NCBI GenBank assembly: GCA_019925095.2 | Contig: CM034414.1 | Location: 5,132,501-5,196,500, forward strand | Direction of reading: 5' to 3' | Length of the DNA: 64,000 nt | Origin: Dendrolimus kikuchii | Taxonomy: Eukaryota > Arthropoda > Insecta > Lepidoptera > Lasiocampidae | Shown: one piece after another, positions 43,860 to 54,740 of the stretch | Position numbering within the stretch: position 1 is the stretch's first letter | How the letters are laid out: each line of letters starts with the position of its first letter | Notes under the pieces: model-generated | The model's database searches: none | What the model was told of the DNA's origin: nothing | The model's input: only the letters and a program-made list of their open reading frames with translations | Position numbers and translations under genes: made by a program

Positions 43860-44745
43860 GACTTTTGCCACATAGGCATGTCAGCCCCATCATCTCCTAA
43901 ACATAAAATAACTTATATATTAAACGTTAAATAATGAGCTGACTAACAAACTGGCCTTCTTTGAGGCTGGCTCTGCCAGAATTTCTTTGAAAGTACCTGT
44001 ATAGAAATGATCCAGTCCCAACTCCCTCATCAGTTGTTCTCTGCCATCTTTATTTTTACTGCACTCCATTAAAAGATCTTGGACATCCTCACGAGTTCCA
44101 CACAGTAGGCAGTTGGGAGAATCAGCTTTGCCCATGAGGTGGCTAAAACTTCTTGTTGGGAAATGACCTGTTCGGATTCTATTTAGCAGCTTTATATATG
44201 GCCTGTTGAATTTCCCTATCGTTTTGTACCATATGCCTTTTTCTTTACTTCTATCATCAAAGTATTCTTTGAATTTAGTAAAACATAATTTTCTACATGT
44301 ATACAGATATTCTTTATAGTCTGGTTGTATAGAAGTTGGGTCCCCTTCGATCATTGCAACTTTAGCTAGTTTGTCAGTCATCCCGTTACCTCTTAACCCA
44401 ATATGTGCTGGAACCCATTGTAACTTTAAAACTATATTTTTCTGAGAAAAGTGGTATATTTTCCTGATAATTTGGTAAGCAATCGAGATACCTCTGAAGC
44501 CAGAGGTACATCTAGCTAAGTTCTGTAGTGCACTTTTGCTGTCAGTGCAAATAACTATTTCCTTCTTATTAGTGTTATGAATAGATTCAATAGCTTTAAG
44601 AATTGCAATGAGCATAATGGATACATTTTCTTATATCTTATATATATTATTTCTTGTTTCACCATGATCATAAAAAGCCGCTCCTTGCCCTGTATCACTC
44701 TTAGACCCATCAGTATAGTATGTGTAACTTATTGATAAAGCTCTT
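43860..44745 (-). pseudogene. non-LTR retrotransposon RNase H domain and C-terminus
   Basis: A 231-codon frame (44,615-43,920) carries T-D-S-K-S-A-L, W-V-P-A-H-I-G-L-R-G-N and D-K-L-A-K, RNase H active-site blocks of the type in I/R1/jockey-related LINEs. It ends in a cysteine motif C-L-L-C-G-T-R-E-D-V. In the same frame upstream, beyond an in-frame TAA near 44,630, lies Y-T-D-G-S-K, the first acidic block, so the domain spans to about 44,745. No polymerase is present. One stop in an otherwise long frame suggests a fairly young truncated copy. Confidence 0.85.
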
Positions 44746-44934
44746 TAAATACAGATTTTTTTTTTTAAACAAATGACTGTGATATATGTTTACTGATAGT
44801 ATAGTACGTACATATTTATAAGGCATATAGACGGATGGACAACCATGAGGATTTGATTATTATGGACTTTATGTATTTAGCCTTTCTTCAATAAGTGTGT
44901 TAACAATGAAATGTTTTTATCCTGTGTAATACGA

Positions 44935-45188
44935 TAGCTTCAATAGGATACATAATTTTTGTAGTGCATGAGTTCAGTATACAGGCAGACAGCCCACCTG
45001 ATGAGAAATGATTACCATCACCTAAGGACATATGGAACACCAAAAGTGCTAAAAAATACGCTGCTGCTCTTTTAAGAGATCCTGGAACCCGGCCACTAAT
45101 GCCGGAACACAACTCAAGGTTGTAATGGTGGCATACTCTAGACCCAGGATGGTAACCATCCAGACGGGCAAATACCCTACCACCTGGT
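44935..45188 (-). repeat. R1 repeat, head missing
   Basis: GTGCATGAGTTCAGTATACAGG to ACCCTACCACCTGG. It stops before the GTCGTAAGAGGCGAC block, so it is 5'-truncated relative to R1. Confidence 0.8.
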
Positions 45189-46069
45189 ACAAACCAAATA
45201 AAAAACATGCATGTGTTAGATTATGGATATTTTAAATTAAACTTAATTTAGTGATTGAAAATTTAAGGTAGAATAAAAAATACGCCCCTCAACCAAAGGT
45301 CACAATATGTCCCCCGCCACGCCAGTGCAAAGTCGTAAAAGGACCTTATAAGTGGCGACGGACCGTGGCTCGAGGCCTTGGTCAGTGAATTGTTATTATT
45401 CTTATTTTAATATTTGTGACTTTATGTAACATATTGTTTATGGCTCTTTTGTGTTATACCTTGTTTAAATGAATTAGAGTTCCGTAGCCATTGAGCTAAA
45501 AAAAACCCTTGTGTAATCATGATGTCCATCTGTCTATGTATATCACAGTCATTTAAAGTAACTATTAAGTATTGTGCTTGTAATGACATCATTACAGTTC
45601 AACATAGCATTAAATCTGTGTTGCATTATTGTGAGATTTTCTAGTTAAATAGATAAAGGTTATATCTGAATTATATACTGTTTTGTAATTACTGAATCAT
45701 GAAATAAATAGATTCAAGTATATTTATTGCATTGTAATATTTCCCTACCCACATAAAATATTTTTATTAATTACCCCTTATAAGAAAAATCTAACACATG
45801 CAAAACTATTTTTTTTAAATTGTATATAATACAAAAGTGCAAAGTCGTCTCCATACCACTAATATCGAGAGTAAAGTGCACCAAATATCCAGTGGGCGTA
45901 CGTTGGGCGTCACAATTAAATATATATTACAGTCTCGCCGCCCACGCGCCACGTGAGACAATGCATCGGTCGGTCTGACCCCATCGGCTTTTGGAGGGTT
46001 GACTTTTACACTTTTTAATTTCGATTTAACCCATACTAACATAATAAATTAGTAAGTAGTGTAAAGTAC
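45189..46069. other. unassigned; possible inverted-end element
   Basis: No gene. AAAAGTGCAAAGTCG (45,832) and GACTTTTACACTTTTT (46,002) are roughly inverted and could bound a 185-bp MITE. Low confidence. Confidence 0.3.
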
Positions 46070-46165
46070 CTCTTTATTCTTTATTGTACACAAAAAGTTA
46101 CATACAAAATTATAGAATAGTTGTGATGTACAAAGGCGAGCTTAACCCTAAAAGAGTTTTCTTTC
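46070..46165 (-). repeat. LINE 3' tail relic
   Basis: CTTTATTGTACACAAAAAG then a decayed GCGAGCTTAACCC ... TTTCTTTCAGCAAACC, in the position of the hairpin tail seen at 33,155. Confidence 0.4.
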
Positions 46166-46252
46166 AGCAAACCTATAAGTCTAGCGGGAAGGGGAGAAGC
46201 AAAAGGCAGGGTTGTGTACACTAAAGATACGATTTAACTACATAACATCTAT

Positions 46253-46387
46253 TATATATATATATATATATAGGATCCACTCAAACACACATACAAAAAA
46301 TTTCATCAAAATCCGTAAAGTCGTTCTCAAGTTATGCGCGTACATACATTTCTACGATTCATTTATATATATATATATATATATATA
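46253..46387. repeat. AT microsatellites flanking a short Helitron-like scrap
   Basis: (TA)n at 46,253-46,272 and 46,364-46,387. Between them, CAAAAAATTTCATCAAAATC and GTCGTTCTCAAGTTATGCGC are typical repeat-end wording. Confidence 0.6.
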
Positions 46388-46583
46388 CCTTCCATGATCA
46401 AATTGATCGTGTACTAGCAGAAGGTGATGTCAGGAGCCTTAAGAACAGACAAGCGTGCATGACAAGAGTTATGAATGTCAAAGAAGCAAGCGAGGTGTGT
46501 AAGAATAAGCCTAAATGGCGCTCTGTTGTTCGTGCCTACCCCGCAAGGGAGCTGGCGTGAAGTTATGTATGTATGTATATATA
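46388..46583 (+). pseudogene. R2 RTE-like LINE, last 60 codons plus tail
   Basis: CCTTCCATGATCAAATTGAT onwards encodes H-D-Q-I-D-R-V-L-A-E-G-D-V-R-S, then S-V-V-R-A-Y-P-A-R-E-L-A, stop, then TTATGTATGTATGTAT. A short 5'-truncated copy, little mutated. Confidence 0.9.
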
Positions 46584-46599
46584 TTTTTTTATTGTATTT

Positions 46600-46790
46600 G
46601 AGTGAATCCTAGGATGGTTTAGATCCACAATCGGAACCGGTAGGTGGCGCTGAGATTGGGTTCTAGAATCCTCCTAATCACCTGGACCGATTTTGGTGAT
46701 TTCTTTTTCGTGTCATGAAACAAAGTCTTTTAGTGATTCAGAAAATATGGCGATACGATGCTTGCCTGGTCAGCTAGTATAATATAAACA
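46600..46790 (+). mobile_element. Helitron-like fragment
   Basis: GATGGTTTAGATCCACAATC, GGTAGGTGGCGCTGAG, then CTGGACCGATTTTGGTGATT, ending GCCTGGTCAGCTAGTATA. The CTAGT end with an upstream GC-rich word fits a Helitron 3' terminus. Confidence 0.6.
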
Positions 46791-47254
46791 GATTAACAAA
46801 AATAAATTATATACAAGATACACTTAAAATATATACATACATATATAATGTAAAATATAGTCATATAAGGATAATTTAAGATAGATATTGCTCTTTGACT
46901 TTTTTTTGTAAACTGCTCTCCGATGAGCTATCTCGGATCGTATGTGGCAGGGCGTTCCATAATCTAACTGCGTGGACGGAGAAAGAATCACAATAACATG
47001 CCGATGAGTGTGTGGGGTCTTTGAGAAGAAGAGATTTAGAAGTTCTGCAATGTTTGTCAGATCAGAAGGAACAAGAAATTCAAAACGTTGACGAAGGAGA
47101 AAGAGATTATGTAACTATGTAAATGTTACTACGTGAAGGTCAAGGTAACTAATGGTAATACCATTTTTTTCTACTATTATTCCGCCGCGACGATATCGAG
47201 AAGATATTTTGGATTTATTAGAATACAAATTATTGTTACATCGTATCGTACGCT
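46791..47254. other. unassigned; faint LINE-like block at 46,890-47,100
   Basis: The minus strand of 46,890-47,100 has a fairly open frame that might be retrotransposon coding sequence. No motif was certain. Confidence 0.3.
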
Positions 47255-47560
47255 TGTTAAGTCGTGGTAGCGTATTGGCCAATCTACACGTCCCAGACTC
47301 AAAGGGCGCGGGTTCGATCCTGGCCGGAACGCATGTACCGCTTAGGCAGTTTTCTGGCCTAATGTGCATATTGTTACAATTACCACATGCTAACAACGGT
47401 GAAAGAAAACATTGTGATGCAACCTGCACATCGAGATAACCGATGTCTCAAACGTGCCAGGCCTTCTTGGACAAGTGTGCCGGGTATACCGTCCACCCCC
47501 CCATAACGGGAGGCCCGAGCCCAGCAGTGGGACATTTATGGGCTGTTATTATTATCGTAC
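47255..47560 (+). mobile_element. R5 tRNA-headed SINE, best copy
   Basis: GTCGTGGTAGCGTATTGGCC, box B GGGCGCGGGTTCGATCC, then GCATGTACCGCTTAGGCAG, CCTAATGTGCATATTG and GGCCCGAGCCCAGCAGTGGG, ending ATGGGCTGTTATTATTATC. Confidence 0.8.
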
Positions 47561-47750
47561 GCTTGGAAACAGTATAGGAGCGATGTTTGGCATCCATATT
47601 AATGGTGATGGTAAGAAGTTGGAATCCAGGAGTTTGAACTGACTTTTAAAGATTTTATTCTTCATTACTTGTTCTATGCTAAAGTTATTCTTCTTTAGAT
47701 GGAAAGTAGTTACCTTATATTTAAAAATTAAGATAAAAATATTTTTTTAT

Positions 47751-48005
47751 ATTTTTATTGCATGAGTTCAGCAGACAGACACCAAAGGCTACAAATGCGC
47801 TACTGCTCTCTTAAGGGAGACTGGAACCTGGTCACTAATACCTGAATACAAATCAAGGTTGTTATGGTGGCATACTCTAGATCAGTGGTGGTAGCCATCC
47901 AGTCGGGCAAATACCGTACCACCTGGCTGTGGGTTGTTTTGTCGCCTCTTACGACAGGCCGCCCTAACACAGGCAATTATATTCTTTCTCCGTTCCTGCA
48001 CGGAT
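47751..48005 (-). repeat. R1 A-tailed repeat, internal deletion
   Basis: T-rich start, GCATGAGTTCAGCAGACAG joined directly to ACACCAAAGGCTACAAATG (the GGCCCACTTGATGG part is deleted), then the usual body to CGTTCCTGCACGGAT. Confidence 0.88.
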
Positions 48006-48189
48006 AAAAATATTATAATAATTAGTAAACATTGTCGAAGGTATATTACTCTCGGGCATAAAGATAAAAATCTGAGCTTGCCAAATGACCAGACGGTACT
48101 CATATAAAATTCAGAATAAAAAATAATTGCTCAATAATTTTTAATTTAATTAATTGCGAAGTGAAAGTAAAATGTTCTTTGTTAAGTAT

Positions 48190-49440
48190 TAATTACAGCC
48201 ATTTGCATGTCCCTTAATTAATTGCTAATGATATAGTTTAAATAATAAATCGGAGTCAACATTTCGTAAGGGTGAGTACAGACAGGTGTCGAGCAATGAT
48301 TGCTCAATGGCATTCGCCAGCGATCCGTCCCATTGGTGTCATTTATTTACTTGCATAGTTGTTCTTGTCACGTTTCTTTTTAAGGTTAATAATTAATTTT
48401 GTTATGTACCCTCTTATTTGTAAACGATATAATTGATCATTTCCTGAATTGAATAATAATGTTGGTATATTTTTATTTATTCTGTGATTAGCGCCTGTTT
48501 TATATATATATATATTTTATTGCAGGAGATCAGCAGACAGGCAGACGGCCCACATGATGGAAAGCGGTTACCATCGTCTATGGACATTTGCAACACCAAA
48601 GTTGCTACAAATGCGCTGCTGCTCTCTTAAGGGAAACTGGAACCTGGTCACTAATGCCGGAACACAACTCAAGGTTGTTATGGCGACATACTTTAGACCA
48701 GGGGTGGTAGCCATCCAGTCGAGCAAATGCCCTACCACCTGGCTGTGGGTTGTTAAGTCGCCTCTTACGACAGGCCGCCCCAACGCAGGAATTTGTATTC
48801 TTTCTCCGTTCCTGCACGGATAGAATATGGAGTGGTTTTCTATAATTACCATCATTTTACGTAAAAATATTTATCTGTAATAAGATGTGGTAATTGTGTA
48901 ACTTATATGTTGGCAAACGAGATAGATTTTGTATTTGTTCGATTTATTTTATTACATGTAAAACTTTAAATGTAATATTTTATATAATATCTTGTATAAA
49001 ATATTATCTAAAATTTCCAAACGATAATGTAACAAATTCTTCTCATTCGTAACACTTGCATGTCCCTTAATTAATTGCTAATGATTTAGTTTAAAAAATA
49101 AATCGGAGCCTACATTTCGTAAGGGTGAGTACAGACAGGCTTCGAACAATGATTGCTCGATGGTGCTTGCGCGCAGCTCGTCGCGCATATAATATATATT
49201 TGTGGTGCACGCTGATGGTGGTGGTTCTAGGATACCCAGGTCGATGTATTTGTGGAAGTTAAACACTGTTAGATGGTGAAAACTTGTAATAATAAACTTT
49301 ACATATGAGAGCGTCTGCCTTCGGCTACAATCCAAACGGAAGAGGAAAAAAATGCAAGTACAATGTTGCTAGTAAGAAATATTTTATATTGGTGTTGCCA
49401 ACAGTGCTCACCGGCGATCCGTCCCGTTGGTGACATGAAA
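48190..49440 (+). repeat. local direct duplication flanking R15
   Basis: 48,196-48,303 and 49,046-49,160 share CATGTCCCTTAATTAATTGC and CATTTCGTAAGGGTGAGTAC and more. GCGATCCGTCCC(A/G)TTGGTG occurs at 48,320 and 49,413. Between them lies an R15 unit (48,350-49,035) containing an R1 copy. This is a partial tandem duplication or a repeat with long direct ends. Confidence 0.65.
48505..48822 (-). repeat. R1 A-tailed repeat inside R15
   Basis: ATTGCAGGAGATCAGCAGAC to CCTGCACGGAT. It interrupts R15 sequence that is continuous elsewhere (36,200-36,456 joined to the 48,824 equivalent). Confidence 0.92.
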
Positions 49441-49445
49441 GGAAT

Positions 49446-49613
49446 GTAAGGCTGCCTGTTCACTGAAGCGGAGCGAGGCTACGGTGCGGAGAAACGGAGA
49501 AATACTTATCAATATGATTGCATAAAAATTGCGTCAATGGAAAAGCAGCCAATCCTATTGATTAATATTTCTCCGTTTCTCCGCTCCACAGCCTCGCTCC
49601 GCTTTAGCCTTAC
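49446..49613. mobile_element. 168-bp MITE with about 48-bp inverted ends
   Basis: AAGCGGAGCGAGGCTACGG and GCGGAGAAACGGAGAAATA are inverted at 49,565-49,605. Outer ends GTAAGGCT / AGCCTTAC also pair. It could form a near-continuous hairpin. No coding content. Confidence 0.8.
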
Positions 49614-49696
49614 GATCCAACCGATGGATGAAACGTCTATTGCTGGGTTTATATATTTTACTATACATTCATTTTGCCGTAGAAAGAATAGCAATT

Positions 49697-49971
49697 TTTT
49701 TTTTTATGTAAAGCGGTTACCATCGCCTTTGGGCATGTGTAACACCAAAAGTGTTACCAATGTGCTGCCGCTTTCTAAAGGGAGACTGGACCCTGGCCAC
49801 TAATGCCGGAAAGCAACTCAAGGTTGTTATGGCAGCATATTTTAGACCACAGGTGGTAGCCATGCAGACAGGCAAATGCCCTACCACCTGGCTGTGGGTT
49901 GTTTTGTCGCCTCTTACGACAGGCCGCCCGGTCGCTGGAAATTGTATTATTTTTCCGTTCCTGCACGGATA
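49697..49971 (-). repeat. R1 A-tailed repeat, 3' part shortened
   Basis: A T-run joins directly to AAGCGGTTACCATCGCC, skipping the usual GGAGTTCAGCAGAC...GATGG segment. The rest is complete to CCTGCACGGAT. Confidence 0.88.
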
Positions 49972-49984
49972 GATACTTACATTC

Positions 49985-50215
49985 CTTACATCTCTCTTGT
50001 CTTTCACTTTCTTCCGATTTCATACTCCTCTATTCGCCAGAATAGATGTATGCCAGTCATCCTTCACACAATCCATCCATCTCTTTTTTGATCTACCATT
50101 ACATTTGTACCCATCAATCTTCTTTAACATTCTTTTTATCTCGTGACTTTCATCCCTCCTCACTACATCCCGTACCAAGCTATGTAAATAGTTTAGAATA
50201 GTCAGAGGGCCGATG
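49985..50215 (-). pseudogene. RTE-like LINE, third subfamily, short C-terminal relic
   Basis: The minus-strand frame reads R-D-V-V-R-R-D-E-S-H-E-I-K-R-M, then G-R-S-K-K-R-W-M-D-C-V-K-D-D, the R-x-K-x-R-W-x-D block of RTE-type protein ends. Short and truncated. Confidence 0.65.
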
Positions 50216-50352
50216 CCTACCTCGGACAACAGATCAGTGTGGCAATCCAGCGAGGAAATGTAGCCAGCCTTCTGGGCACCTTACCAATAGAAGACGGTGA
50301 CATGGGCTTTGTATTCTACTTATAGTCTTGAGGGACTATGAGTAAAATACAA
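50216..50352 (+). repeat. R8-family LINE 3' fragment
   Basis: GCCTACCTCGGACAACAGAT, CAGCGAGGAAATGTAGCC and TTCTGGGCACCTTACC encode the A-Y-L-G-Q-Q-I-S and S-L-L-G-T-L blocks. The tail TTATAGTCTTGAGGGACTAT matches 14,773-14,795 reversed. Confidence 0.7.
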
Positions 50353-50809
50353 TATAAATAAGTTAAGTTTTCTTTTATTGTATTAGATTATAAAGTCATT
50401 CGACTAAGTTAAACAAAAAAAAATATAGAATTCCAAGTATTCTACTTCTATGCTACTATTACTTCTTTGTCAATACACCTTGTCTTGAAAAAGAAGTAAT
50501 TACAAAATGTTTATAAAACTCTTTTCTATATTATATAAAATAGACAGACATACAATTAAGTATATTAATATAAATGAGTAAAACGTGTGATTTAGCCCTT
50601 TTCGATAAAAATAACTTCGAAATCAAACGTTTTGGTTGTTGAACAAAAATAAAGAACATTTTACAAATCACCTTAGACTAGGAGCTAGACGTCAAAAACG
50701 TGCAGATATTTAAGCATGCATGAAAGCATGAAAGAAGTAAACTTGAAATTACAATTGCCTATTAAAAATGTAACTCCCAAAAACTTAAATGCATACAAAG
50801 CTAGATCTT
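50353..50809. other. unassigned AT-rich sequence
   Basis: No gene or repeat recognised. Confidence 0.3.
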
Positions 50810-51130
50810 TTTTTATTGCGAAGCTAACGTAGACGGCCGATGTAATAAACAGGGGTTATTGTCGCATGTGGATGTATGTAACCCCACGGGCGAAGCCAAC
50901 GTGTTGCTATACTTTAGGACAGGATAGGGGGGGTGAGATGAAAGGGACGAGATAGAGATATCAGACAGTGAAATGGAATAAGAAGGAAGGGATATGGGAG
51001 GGAGAAGTGGGCAACACATCGTACGAAACACAATTAGATCACGGCTAAATGTTTCATAACAATATTCTGTGAGATCATGGTGATACCAATCACACCGATT
51101 CAGAAAACCTTAAGAGCTGGAGATAATCAA
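50810..51130 (-). repeat. R3 A-tailed repeat, full length
   Basis: TTTTTATTGCGAAGCTAACG, GACGGCCGATGTAATAAACA, purine-rich GGACGAGATAGAGATATCAG, ATCACGGCTAAATGTTTC and CTGTGAGATCATGGTGATAC, close in order to the copy at 20,151. Confidence 0.75.
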
Positions 51131-51496
51131 AATAATGATTCCAGTGAAATTGTACTACGTCTATCTGACGTTGGTTCTACAAGTAATTCTTTTTTTCACT
51201 AGGCGTTCTATTATTTGAAACCTATATCAAGATCATGCCAGTTAAAAACTACAAAAGGACAGTTTCTTTTCAATTTTGGAATTATTTGTTCTAAAAAGTA
51301 TGTTTTATTTAATAAACCGTTAGAAATACTTCTCCGAATAAATTAATTTATTAGACGGTTTTAATTCCTAGCTTTTTTCTAGGAAGATATTAAACATTTA
51401 TTAGTATTCACCAGTAGCAACACCAAAAAATCGTACTCTCTACATAAGTTTTAAATGCTATGTTCTCACTTCTAATTGCAATTCACATTTTAAGTT
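51131..51496. other. unassigned AT-rich sequence
   Basis: No gene or repeat recognised. Confidence 0.3.
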
Positions 51497-51811
51497 TTTT
51501 TTTTTTATTGCAGGAGATCAGCAGACAGGCAGACGGCCCACTTGATGGAAAGAGGTTACCATCGCCTATGGACATTTGCAACACCAAAGTTGCTACAAAT
51601 GCACTGCTGCTCTCTTAAGGGAAACTGGAACCTGGTCAGTAATGCCGGAACACAACACAAGGTTGTTATGGCGACATACTTCAGACCAGGGGTGGTAGCC
51701 ATCCAGTCGGGCAAATGCCCTACCGCCTGGCTGTGGGTTGTTTTGTCGCCTCTTACGACAGGCCGCCCGGCCGCAGGAAATTGTATTCTTTCTCCGTTCC
51801 TGCACGGATAA
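51497..51811 (-). repeat. R1 A-tailed repeat, full length, near consensus
   Basis: T-run, ATTGCAGGAGATCAGCAGAC to CCTGCACGGATAAAG. Shares the GGAGATCAGC variant with the copy at 48,505, so the two are probably one subfamily. Confidence 0.92.
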
Positions 51812-53069
51812 AGTAATAAAATAAGTAATAGTCTATCTAATATTTAGTCGAAGCTAAAGATTTTTAATATAATATATTGATATAATTATTCAGTTAAAAG
51901 ACATCAAAATTTAAAATCAAACAGATTTAAAACATGTCGGCAGTTATACTTTTGCATTAGAGTCATTCAATGTATTTACTTGTGTAATTTTTTTTTATGC
52001 GATTAAATTATATAATTTTCTATTAAATTGTATCGATCGACAATACTTGAAGAAATAATCTTTTAATCTCTACATAATTTTATCAATTTCTTATCTGCAT
52101 TCATTCGTTTTATGTGGTTTGTGCACAATGTTTTCTTGATTTATCTGTAATATTAAAATTTAAACGATGTACATTGTACATATAACAACAGCTGTTAATT
52201 AGGTATTAACTCACTAACAATGCTCTAAATAATTGTACTAAAATTATCAGTTATTAACGGTGTCTAAGTGAACTCAGAAACTTAATTACGTATTTAATTT
52301 TAATACAATTATATTTAAAAGCACAGTCTGTTGAAGATGTGCAGGTATGATTTAAGTTCACACTAAAGCTCCGATGTATTTGTTTAAACTTACTAGGTAG
52401 CTTGTAGGTATTGTATTTTATACACCCATATAAATAAGTACCTATAGTGTTGTATTTTAGTTTCAAAACTTCACTTATTAGTATCATTTTTTATTTAAAT
52501 TTAATTGTAAAAATATTACTTAGAGTGGAATTACCCGTATAATTAAAATTTACAACGCAACATCACTGTACATTTGTTATATTATGATTAGTAATCCTAA
52601 GTTACAAATATATAACTCCTGAACCACACAGCGGATTTTTAAGCAGTTTTCACGGTCAGTTTCATAGTTTTCACTGAAGGTTTATGTTTTTAAAACATAA
52701 TGAAGTTTTTACGTAATTAAAATAGTGCTACTTACTAGGGTTTCACTCGTAGCGTAGCCACAGGGAAAACTTTAGTCTAATATAACTAACACAAAAGCAT
52801 GAATAATATATTCTAGCTCTTGGCCTATAGCATTCAACTCGTTCGTTAACTTGCGCGGGCGCACCACCTAACCTATAATTTGGCTGTCAAACACTTTTTA
52901 AGAGACGTCACTCAGGCACGCTTGCGCGAGAAAACGTTTCATTATAGGTTAGTACCATTCCACATTCGAATGTTACCGTTCTTTTTTAAATTAAGAATTT
53001 TGGAACACATTAATTCGAATTTTGACTGCTATTTATGCATTTCTATGACATTCTAAGAATCTTTACTTG
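51812..53069. other. unassigned AT-rich sequence
   Basis: No gene. AACCTATAATTTGG (52,869) and CATTATAGGTTAG (52,940) are inverted around a GC-richer core and might be a small MITE. Confidence 0.35.
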
Positions 53070-53195
53070 TGTAAACTTGCCAAATGGTAGGGTATTTGAG
53101 TTGTATTCCGGTATCCTGTTGGAGTCTCCACTTGGAGATCGGCAGCACATGTGTAACAAGTTTAGGGAATGTTCCCATACCACGTGGCCCATTTT
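53070..53195 (+). repeat. R1 relic, plus orientation, very old
   Basis: AATGGTAGGGTATTTGAGTT and TTGTATTCCGGTATCC, then GCAGCACATGTGTAACAAG. Recognisable R1 words in the right order with a large internal deletion. Confidence 0.6.
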
Positions 53196-53474
53196 TAAAA
53201 AAAAATTTAACTCTCTCCCCCTCTAGTTTTCACGTAGTAATTTATAAATATGATTTTAAATATTTTTTGCCAACAGAAAGGAAAAAAGGCTCATATTTGT
53301 CTTTATAAATAAGGCGCTTCTCGTGTGACGTCAAGGGTGCTTGCATACCTATAATTACAAGTGAAATAATATTATTATGAAGAAAAATATATTATCTAGT
53401 GACCAGTTAAACATAAGCCGTTTAAAAAGCGCGAGATTTCCCTGGAGGAAATTGACTACGTGCCAAAAATCTAA
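53196..53474. other. unassigned AT-rich sequence
   Basis: No gene or repeat recognised. Confidence 0.3.
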
Positions 53475-54455
53475 GCTTGTAATACGAACCAGCGAAAGTG
53501 GCTGCTTTAGGTCTCCTAATTCGCTCCGCTCCCACCATTAACTTAATCCCACTTCCACCTTCCACCCGCTTCCTGGAATACACGGCTATACAATCTCACC
53601 TCACGTAAACGTTGTAGAGTTACGTAAATACAATATGAAGGTCACCCGAACTAATTTACTGTGAATAAAATCATCTAAGGGCAAATGTTTCAGTTTATTT
53701 TGATGATTGTCTTGTTTGTAATACGAATTAGAGAAAGAGGCTGCTTTCGATCTCCTAGTCCGCTCCGCTCTCGCCATTAACTTAATCCCGCTTCCACCTT
53801 ACTCCTGCTTGCTGGAATACACGATCATTCAATCTCGCCTCACGCAAACAGTGCAGAGTAACCTTTATATAGTATTAAATTACAAAAACTAGTCTAGTGT
53901 GAATAAAATCATCTAAGCGTGAATGTTCTACTTTGTTTTGATACTTGTCATATTACGAATCTGCGAAAGTGACCATTTTAAGTCTTTTAGTCCGCTCCGC
54001 TCCCGCTATTAACTTAGTCCCGCTACCACCTTGCTCCCGCTTGCTGGAATACACGACCATACAATCTCGCCTCGCGTAAACGGTGTAAAGTAACCTTAAT
54101 ATAATATTAAGTTGCCGGAACTAATCTAGTGTGAATGAAGTCATCTGAGCGTGAATGTTTTGCTTTAAACAGAATACCTTTAAGCTATCTGTCATATTAT
54201 ATTATCAGATTATATTGTACCTCTATAAATTTGGGGTCTAAAGCGACCGCTTTTGGAGAATCGCGTATAGAGATTGATCCGTATTCAGATATACTAGTGG
54301 GTGTAAAACATAGCAAAAATCTTCAAATTTTTGCCATAATGTATTATTGTGCTGATTGTAATCTGATTTGTGAATTAAATAAATAAATTAATATTGATAT
54401 TTGTCTTCTTCGTAATACGAATCTGCAAAAGCGGCCGGTTTAGGCCCGCTGTATT
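53475..54455 (+). repeat. tandem repeat, about 235-bp unit, three and a part copies
   Basis: Units start near 53,476, 53,710 and 53,950, with a fourth start at about 54,400 cut by an R3 insertion. Conserved words per unit: TAATACGAA(T/C)..GCGAAAG, GTCCGCTCCGCTC(C/T)CGC, CTTGCTGGAATACACGA, ACAATCTCGCCTC(A/G)CG and GTGTGAATAAAATCATCTAA. A non-repeat insert of about 220 bp (54,173-54,395) separates units 3 and 4. No open frame spans the units. Confidence 0.8.
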
Positions 54456-54740
54456 TTTCTTTTCTTTTTTAATTGCGATGCTAGCAAACAGCCGACGGTC
54501 CATCTAATAAAAAGTGGCTACCGTCGCTTATAGATGTTTGCAACACCAGGGAAAAACGCAACGTGTTGCCTTTAGGATGGGATGAAGGGATGGAATAGAA
54601 GACATGGTATAAAGGGAATGGAATCAGAGTGGTGGGATAGGGTTCAGAGAGGAGGAATGAGATAGGAGAGGTGAGAAGAGGGATCAGAGAGGAAGAATGG
54701 GATAGAGGGGATGGAATAGGGGACTGCATAGTCTATGTTC
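54456..54740 (-). repeat. R3 A-tailed repeat inserted in the tandem array
   Basis: TTTAATTGCGATGCTAGC, CAAACAGCCGACGGTCCATC, TGGCTACCGTCGCTTATAG, then a purine-rich stretch repeating GGGATAG/GGAATGAGATAGG. Confidence 0.75.

Noticed and set aside
47255..47330. tRNA gene in the R5 head
   Set aside because: Same reasoning: a repeated SINE head without a proper acceptor stem.
48554..48823. Conserved 89-codon ORF recurring in many R1 copies (also 51,542; 49,751)
   Set aside because: It follows the repeat, is present only in copies lacking indels, is open on both strands, and shows no domain. I treat it as a by-product of R1 conservation.
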